Below, one piece after another: positions 6,512 to 10,060 of a stretch of DNA of 10,060 nucleotides; position 1 is the first letter of the stretch, and each line of letters opens with the position of its first letter. Origin of the DNA: Clostridia bacterium (GTDB lineage: Bacteria; Bacillota; Clostridia; Christensenellales; Aristaeellaceae). Under the pieces are notes generated by a model that saw nothing but the letters and a program-made list of their open reading frames with translations, ran no database searches and was not told the origin of the DNA. Location: positions 1-10,060 of the forward strand of contig JAEDIV010000096.1 of the NCBI GenBank assembly GCA_016296675.1, in the 5' to 3' direction. Both the position numbers and the translations under genes were made by a program.

Positions 6512-7210
6512 ATGATCAGAAAAATTATTAAAATAGACAAAGAAAAGTGCAACGGCTGCGGCGCATGCGCAAAGGCGTGCCATGAAGGGGCAATTGAGAT
6601 GATAGACGGAAAAGCCGTTCTCACCAGAGAAGACTACTGCGACGGCTTGGGCGACTGCCTTCCGGCCTGCCCGATGGACGCAATATCCTTTGAAGAAAGG
6701 GAAGCGCCCGAATACAACGAGCAGGCTGTGTTGGACGCAAAAAAGGCCAAGGCGGCGCCTTTGCCCTGCGGCTGCCCGGGCACAAATGCCAAGGCAATCA
6801 GGCGCGAAGCGTGCGAAGTTCCTGTTGAATCGAAGACAGTATCAAGCCGGTTGAACCAGTGGCCGGTTCAGATCAAGCTTGCGCCTGTAAACGCCCCGTA
6901 TTTTGAAAACGCCAATCTTCTGATCGCCGCTGACTGTACGGCGTATGCCTACGGAAATTTTCATGATCGGTTTATGAAAAACAAAATTACCCTGATCGGG
7001 TGTCCGAAGCTGGATGAAGGCGATTATGCGGAAAAGCTCACGCGCATCATTGCCCTTAACAGCATCAAATCCGTAACTGTTGTGCGGATGGAAGTGCCCT
7101 GCTGCGGCGGAATCGAAAACGCGGTCAAGCGCGCCCTGATGGCGAGCGGAAAATTTATCCCGTGGAGTGTTGTGACGATTTCAACCGACGGAAGGATTCT
7201 GGAAGAATAG
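6512..7210 (+). CDS. Ferredoxin-like iron-sulfur protein (4Fe-4S dicluster domain)
   Basis: A 232-residue cytoplasmic protein. The N-terminal 60 residues form a bacterial dicluster ferredoxin domain. The first motif is complete (Cys13, 16, 19, 23). The second, CDGLGDCLPACP, has Cys43, Cys49 and Cys53 but Leu46 where the second Cys normally is. By standard dicluster pairing one site keeps four Cys ligands and the other only three (Cys43, Cys49, Cys23), so a [3Fe-4S] or unusually ligated cluster is possible. Further cysteines occur in PCGCPG (86, 88), at 101, 142 and 164, and in PCCGG (197-198). The last resembles CCG-type motifs of redox proteins. GGAGG lies about 10 bases before the ATG. It is divergent from the Crp/Fnr gene and probably under its control. 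Similar proteins accompany Crp/Fnr regulators in Clostridia, sometimes with a hybrid-cluster protein, which is absent here. The partner and reaction are unknown. Confidence 0.92.
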   Translation: MIRKIIKIDKEKCNGCGACAKACHEGAIEMIDGKAVLTREDYCDGLGDCLPACPMDAISFEEREAPEYNEQAVLDAKKAKAAPLPCGCPGTNAKAIRREACEVPVESKTVSSRLNQWPVQIKLAPVNAPYFENANLLIAADCTAYAYGNFHDRFMKNKITLIGCPKLDEGDYAEKLTRIIALNSIKSVTVVRMEVPCCGGIENAVKRALMASGKFIPWSVVTISTDGRILEE

Positions 7211-7218
7211 AGATAAGC

Positions 7219-7240
7219 GCATGCAGAAGGCATCTGCATG
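7219..7240 (+). terminator. Hairpin after the ferredoxin gene (left copy of a 22-bp direct repeat)
   Basis: CATGCAGA (7220-7227) and TCTGCATG (7233-7240) form an 8-bp stem with a 5-base loop, nine bases after the ferredoxin stop codon. There is no T tract, because repeat copy 2 starts at 7241. The 22 bases match 7452-7473 at 21/22. I read it as the 5' part of the gene's original terminator, cut off from its T tract by the repeat. Confidence 0.6.
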
Positions 7241-7451
7241 TCAGATCATCAACAAACCTCCGGGAGAGGTATGGAGAGGGAGCGCACTTCCTCTCCATTT
7301 TCAATCGATTTTGGCGGCATGCACGTCAAAATCGCGCGTTTTCACAAAGCGTAGCAACTGTTAACGCTTCCCCTTTCCGATCCCCTGAAATCCCGCAGGA
7401 TTTCAGGGGATCGGCCCTTCCCATCAAAAAAGGTACTTTTTTGATGGCTTG
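7241..7451 (+). repeat. Structured intergenic repeat, copy 2 (complete, about 211 bp)
   Basis: This is the only complete copy. Its first 95 bases match 9966-10060 without gaps (91/95) and its last 51 match 1-51 exactly. It folds as a string of hairpins: 7272-7281 with 7288-7297 (10 bp, one G-T pair), 7306-7316 with 7325-7334 region (about 11 bp, one G-T), 7347-7352 with 7364-7369 (6 bp), 7377-7393 with 7398-7414 (17 bp perfect, 4-base loop) and 7421-7432 with 7436-7447 (12 bp perfect, 3-base loop). The ends have only weak inverted similarity (CATCAACAAA near the left, TTTTTTGATG near the right). No transposase or convincing ORF is inside. It lies between two converging genes and is bracketed by near-identical hairpins, so it looks like a non-autonomous mobile or structured RNA/DNA element. 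Confidence 0.88.
7377..7414. other. Perfect 17-bp hairpin inside repeat copy 2
   Basis: The arms 7377-7393 and 7398-7414 are perfect reverse complements of 17 bases around the loop CGCA. It is the strongest secondary structure in the window. The right arm, from TTTCAGGGGATCGG, recurs at positions 1-14 at the window's left edge, so copy 1 almost certainly has the same hairpin. There is no T tract directly after it, so it is not a simple terminator. Confidence 0.85.
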
Positions 7452-7480
7452 GCATGCAGAAAGCATCTGCATGCGCTTTT
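7452..7480 (+). terminator. Intrinsic terminator right of repeat copy 2
   Basis: GCATGCAGA (7452-7460) and TCTGCATGC (7466-7474) form a 9-bp stem with a 5-base loop, followed by GC and four T residues. The 22 bases 7452-7473 duplicate the hairpin at 7219-7240. Combining the outer bases of both copies (GCGCATGCAGA from the left, TCTGCATGCGC from the right) restores an 11-bp stem plus T tract. This is probably the original ferredoxin terminator before the repeat arrived. Confidence 0.65.
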
Positions 7481-7489
7481 GAATGTTCG

Positions 7490-7747
7490 TCAGTCAATTG
7501 AGCTGATCAGATTATAGATTCCGTCCTCAGACAATACGCCGCGCTTGATTTCCTTTGGAATGAGACCTTCCTCGTCTGCTTCATAATCCTCAAGCCACAC
7601 ACCGCCCTCATAATACGCGAGGAGCGTATCCATCATCCGGATAGTTTCAGGATCGGTTCTGAACTTTTCGGGATCTGTTTTTTCGGTCAAAAGGAGATGA
7701 TCAAAAATGGCTTCCATTTGCTCAATGCGCTTTATCATTTCTTCCAT
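7490..7747 (-). CDS. DUF4298 domain-containing protein
   Basis: An 85-residue acidic cytoplasmic protein that spans essentially the whole DUF4298 family. The N-terminal part (residues 1-45) is predicted helical and charged (MEEMIKRIEQMEAIFDHLL). The conserved C-terminal half has YYEGGVWLEDYEADEEGLIP followed by KRGVLSEDGIYNLI, the family's diagnostic YY...W..DYE.DE...P..l..GVLSED pattern. The function of the family is unknown. A good GGAGG lies 8 bases before the ATG at 7747. Two bases code alternatives (a second Met at residue 4) but the RBS favours the first. The gene has its own promoter, is divergent from the GH31 gene and converges on the ferredoxin gene across repeat copy 2, so it appears to be a single-gene transcript. 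Confidence 0.93.
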   Translation of the reverse strand: MEEMIKRIEQMEAIFDHLLLTEKTDPEKFRTDPETIRMMDTLLAYYEGGVWLEDYEADEEGLIPKEIKRGVLSEDGIYNLISSID

Positions 7748-7774
7748 GGCGTCCGCCTCCTTTTGTTTTTCTAC

Positions 7775-7804
7775 ATTATATCACACATTCCCCCGAAATT
7801 CCAA
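7775..7804 (-). promoter_or_regulatory. Promoter of the DUF4298 gene
   Basis: On the minus strand TTGGAA (7804-7799) is followed after 18 bases by a perfect TATAAT (7780-7775), with the predicted start near 7768. The leader is only about 20 bases and carries AAAGGAGG. The -35 lies two bases from the -35 of the divergent GH31 promoter, so RNA polymerase cannot easily occupy both at once. Confidence 0.7.
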
Positions 7805-7805
7805 A

Positions 7806-7834
7806 TTGCTTCCGAAGTACGGGTGTGATATACT
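7806..7834 (+). promoter_or_regulatory. Promoter of the GH31 gene
   Basis: TTGCTT (7806-7811) is followed after 17 bases by TATACT (7829-7834), preceded by TGA, which makes an extended -10 (TGn). The predicted start is near 7841, leaving a leader of about 27 bases with GGAGG at 7856-7860. No clear operator dyad is seen. Confidence 0.7.
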
Positions 7835-7867
7835 TGATTTACCATTTTTGAAAGCGGAGGAATTAGG

Positions 7868-9925
7868 ATGAGCAGGGTTTTTACCATTCAAAACGGAAGC
7901 CTTATTTATAAAAGAAAATATGAAACCTTGAAAATCGAGGGCTGGGGCGAAAACGCGCTGCGCGTTCGCGCCACGGAAAACCGCGCGTTCACGAAGGAAG
8001 ACTGGGCGCTGACGGAAAGCGTTCCTCATGAAGCGGATGTACATATTGAAACGCGTGAAACGGCAAACGGCGGAAGGGAAACCGTTGCCATCGTAGAAAA
8101 CGGGAAAATCCGCGCGGAGATGACCGAAAGCGGCCGTATCCGCTTTTTGAATGACAAGGGAGAAGTGCTTTTGAAGGAGCACTATCTTGCCATGGGTTTT
8201 GGCAATGATTTCGGCGATATTCCCGATTGGATCAATCTTCATAAAATCGCAAGAAACTACCGTTCTGTCGGCGGCGACAACTATAAAATCACGGTGAGCT
8301 TCAACGCTGATGAAAACGAAAAAATCTTCGGCATGGGCCAGTATCAGCAGTCGAACCTGAACCTTAAGGGCTGCATTCTGGAGCTTAGGCAGATCAATAC
8401 CCAGGCCAGCGTTCCGTTTTATGTATCGAATAAAGGCTACGGCTTTTTGATGAACAATCCCGCGATAGGAAAAGCTGCCTTTGGAAATAACCACACCGAG
8501 TGGCAGTTTGAATCCACCAAACAGATCGACTACTGGATTACGGCAGGAGACACGCCCGCGGATATTGAAAGGCAGTATTCCGCCTGCACGGGCCGCGCGC
8601 CGATGATGCCGGATTATGCCATGGGATTTTGGCAGTGCAAGCTCAGATATCAGACGCAGGAAGAACTTTTGGAAGTGGCAAGAAAATATCATGCGCTGGG
8701 CATCCCTGTCGACATCATCGTCGCCGACTTTTTCCATTGGACGAAAATGGGCGAATGGAAATTCGATCCCCAGTTCTGGCCGGATCCGGAAGGAATGTGC
8801 AAGGAACTTTCCGAGATGGGCATAAAGCTCGTTGTTTCCGTGTGGCCGACGGTGGACATGCAAAGCGAGAATATGGGCGAAATGACCGAGCGCGACATGC
8901 TTATTCGCGTAAACCGCGGTATGAACCGCCAGATGGAATGCGTGAACATCTCGCAGTTTGCCGATATGACCAACCCCGAAACCCGCGAATTTGTATTCGG
9001 GATTCTGAAGAAAAACTATCTGGACAAGGGCGTTTCCCAGTTCTGGCTGGATGTTGCGGAGCCGGAATTCGACACGCCGGATCATGATATCTACAGGTAT
9101 TACAAAGGCCAGGCGCTCGAGGTTGCCAATGCGTATCCGGCTGACTACGCCAAAATGATTTATGACGGCATGCGCGCGCTGGGCCGGGACGACGTGGTTT
9201 CCCTGATCCGCTGCGCATGGGCGGGCTCGCAGAAATACGGCGCGCTGGCTTGGTCGGGCGATGTGCAGTCCAATTTTGAAACCTTTAAGCGTCAGGTCGT
9301 TGCGGGGCTCAATATGGGCATGGCGGGCATTCCGTGGTGGAACGCCGATATCGGCGGCTTCTTCATGGGCGATATCAGAGATGAAAAATTCCATGAACTG
9401 CTCATGCGCTGGTTTGCCTTTGCCGCGTTCTCTCCGGTCATGCGTCTGCACGGCGACAGAAATCCTCACGACAAGCCTGCGCTCGTTTCCTCAAGCGGCA
9501 AGGAATGCTGCGCTTCCGGCGCGGACAACGAGGTCTGGAGCTACGGCGAGAAGGTCGAAAAGGTTTTGCGCAAATACATTGATCTTCGCTATCGCATAAA
9601 GCCCTATACCAAGCGCCTCATGCAGGAAGCGCACGATAACGGAGCTCCCGTCATGCGCCCTGTGTTCTACAATTTCCCGGCGGATAAAAAGGCATGGGAC
9701 GTGAACGATGCCTATATGTACGGGCCCGATGTACTGGTAGCGCCGATTTTTGAAGCGGGCGTGACCAAGCGGAATGTGTATCTGCCCGAAGGCGCAAACT
9801 GGATCGACATGCAGTCTCAAAAGACCTGTGCAGGCGGTCAGACAGTGTGCGCGGATGCGCCGATGGATGTGATTCCCGTGTTTGTAAGGGAAGGCGCGGA
9901 TGTTGAAATGATGATCAGGGGATAA
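7868..9925 (+). CDS. Glycoside hydrolase family 31 (alpha-glycosidase)
   Basis: A 685-residue retaining alpha-glycosidase of family GH31. An N-terminal beta-sandwich (about residues 1-240) precedes a TIM barrel (about 245-560) and C-terminal beta domains. QFWLDVAEPEF places the nucleophile at Asp395. ALAWSGDVQSNFET places the acid/base at Asp465, a spacing of 70 residues, close to that in YicI (416/482). IPWWNADIGGF and MRLHGDRNPH are further family signatures. Two residues before the nucleophile is Trp393, as in alpha-glucosidases (WxD), not the Lys of YicI-type alpha-xylosidases (KTD), so substrate is left open. There is no signal peptide, so it acts on imported oligosaccharides or glycosides. 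GGAGG is 7 bases before the ATG. Tandem stops TAA-TAG end the gene. No transporter is adjacent. A 562-codon antisense ORF overlaps it but has no support. Confidence 0.95.
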   Translation: MSRVFTIQNGSLIYKRKYETLKIEGWGENALRVRATENRAFTKEDWALTESVPHEADVHIETRETANGGRETVAIVENGKIRAEMTESGRIRFLNDKGEVLLKEHYLAMGFGNDFGDIPDWINLHKIARNYRSVGGDNYKITVSFNADENEKIFGMGQYQQSNLNLKGCILELRQINTQASVPFYVSNKGYGFLMNNPAIGKAAFGNNHTEWQFESTKQIDYWITAGDTPADIERQYSACTGRAPMMPDYAMGFWQCKLRYQTQEELLEVARKYHALGIPVDIIVADFFHWTKMGEWKFDPQFWPDPEGMCKELSEMGIKLVVSVWPTVDMQSENMGEMTERDMLIRVNRGMNRQMECVNISQFADMTNPETREFVFGILKKNYLDKGVSQFWLDVAEPEFDTPDHDIYRYYKGQALEVANAYPADYAKMIYDGMRALGRDDVVSLIRCAWAGSQKYGALAWSGDVQSNFETFKRQVVAGLNMGMAGIPWWNADIGGFFMGDIRDEKFHELLMRWFAFAAFSPVMRLHGDRNPHDKPALVSSSGKECCASGADNEVWSYGEKVEKVLRKYIDLRYRIKPYTKRLMQEAHDNGAPVMRPVFYNFPADKKAWDVNDAYMYGPDVLVAPIFEAGVTKRNVYLPEGANWIDMQSQKTCAGGQTVCADAPMDVIPVFVREGADVEMMIRG

Positions 9926-9939
9926 TAGTATATAAAAAA

Positions 9940-9965
9940 GCGAAGCGACTTTACGGCTGCTCCGT
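9940..9965 (+). terminator. Imperfect hairpin after the GH31 gene
   Basis: GCGAAGCGAC (9940-9949) and GCTGCTCCGT (9956-9965) pair at 8 of 10 positions, counting two G-T pairs, around TTTACG. An A6 run precedes it (9934-9939) and repeat copy 3 begins at 9966. It occupies the same place relative to its repeat copy as the hairpin at 7219-7240, but has an unrelated sequence. It probably is the left half of a bidirectional terminator whose T tract should lie beyond the repeat, outside the window. Confidence 0.4.
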
Positions 9966-10060
9966 TCAGATCATCAACAAACCACCGGGAGAGGTATGGA
10001 GAGGGAGCGCACTTCCTCTCCATTTTCAATCGATTTTGGCGGCATGTACGCCTAAATCGC
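9966..10060 (+). repeat. Structured intergenic repeat, copy 3 (left 95 bp)
   Basis: These 95 bases align without gaps to 7241-7335 with four differences (91/95). The rest of the copy continues past the window. Three of the four differences fall in the second hairpin (10031-10059 region), which nonetheless still folds with 10 of 11 pairs. The copy starts 41 bases after the GH31 stop codon. A 19-codon reading frame (ATG at 9996) is shorter than the equivalent 27-codon frame in copy 2, so coding is not conserved. Confidence 0.92.

Noticed and set aside
7271..7354. A 27-codon reading frame inside repeat copy 2, after a purine-rich GGGAGAGG
   Set aside because: The equivalent frame in copy 3 stops after 19 codons, the purine tract is too close to the ATG for a normal ribosome-binding site, and the changes fit hairpin pairing better than coding.
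7241..7451. Repeat as a group IIC intron or other known terminator-targeting element
   Set aside because: Group IIC introns do insert near terminators, but no domain V-like hairpin or reverse transcriptase is visible, the element is too short and it has a target duplication, which introns do not make.
7219..7473. The flanking palindromes as tyrosine-recombinase att sites
   Set aside because: Inverted arms around a 5-base centre look similar, but the hairpin sequences differ completely among the three loci, which does not fit a sequence-specific recombinase, and no integrase gene is present.
7781..9469. A 562-codon open reading frame on the minus strand
   Set aside because: It runs antisense through the GH31 gene, whose catalytic motifs and RBS are clear. 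The translation is rich in His, Arg and Phe, shows no domain and has no ribosome-binding site of its own, so it is a codon-bias shadow.

Overview
The window reads as chromosomal DNA of an anaerobic Bacillota (Clostridia-like, probably a gut or other host-associated lineage). Nearly every gene has a strong AAAGGA/GGAGG ribosome-binding site, promoters are sigma-A-like, and the families present are typical of fermentative Clostridia: a Crp/Fnr regulator beside a ferredoxin-type protein, DUF4298, a VUT-family transporter and a cytoplasmic GH31. No rRNA, tRNA, CRISPR array, phage gene or transposase is visible. The longest stretch without a gene is 279 bases (7211-7489), and most of it is a repeated structured element.

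Layout. Positions 1-51 are the right end of a repeated intergenic element (copy 1), followed by a terminator-like hairpin. Positions 91-6423 hold a tight seven-gene operon on the minus strand. In order of transcription it encodes a Crp/Fnr regulator, a FAD-dependent oxidoreductase with a C-terminal beta-sandwich-like extension, a VUT-family membrane transporter, an SDR dehydrogenase, a creatininase-family metallohydrolase, a cyclase/kynurenine-formamidase-like metallohydrolase and a DMT/EamA transporter. The gaps are 0, 30, 4, 51, 42 and about 74 bases. An 88-base divergent promoter region (6424-6511) separates this operon from a plus-strand gene for a ferredoxin-like iron-sulfur protein (6512-7210). 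A complete copy of the repeated element (copy 2, 7241-7451) follows, lying between two nearly identical hairpins. Then come a minus-strand DUF4298 gene (7490-7747), a second divergent promoter region, and a plus-strand GH31 glycosidase (7868-9925). The left part of a third copy of the element (9966-10060) runs off the window end.

How the genes may work together. The operon looks like a regulated catabolic cassette for a small cyclic or polyhydroxylated compound. Two redox enzymes would create carbonyl groups, two metallohydrolases would open a ring, lactone, amide or beta-dicarbonyl, and two membrane transporters would move substrate or product. The actual substrate cannot be read from the sequence. 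The regulator probably controls both its own operon and the divergent ferredoxin gene, because the shared promoter region holds two copies of TGTAAAAACAA, one inside a perfect GTTGT-N4-ACAAC dyad. The GH31 enzyme is cytoplasmic and would release sugar from an imported glycoside.

The most unusual feature is the repeat. It is about 211 bp, non-coding and folds as a series of hairpins. Three copies lie in the same orientation within 10 kb, each at the 3' end of genes. The complete copy is bracketed by a 22-bp direct repeat (21/22) that is itself an imperfect palindrome and looks like a duplicated intrinsic terminator. The flanking hairpins differ in sequence from locus to locus.
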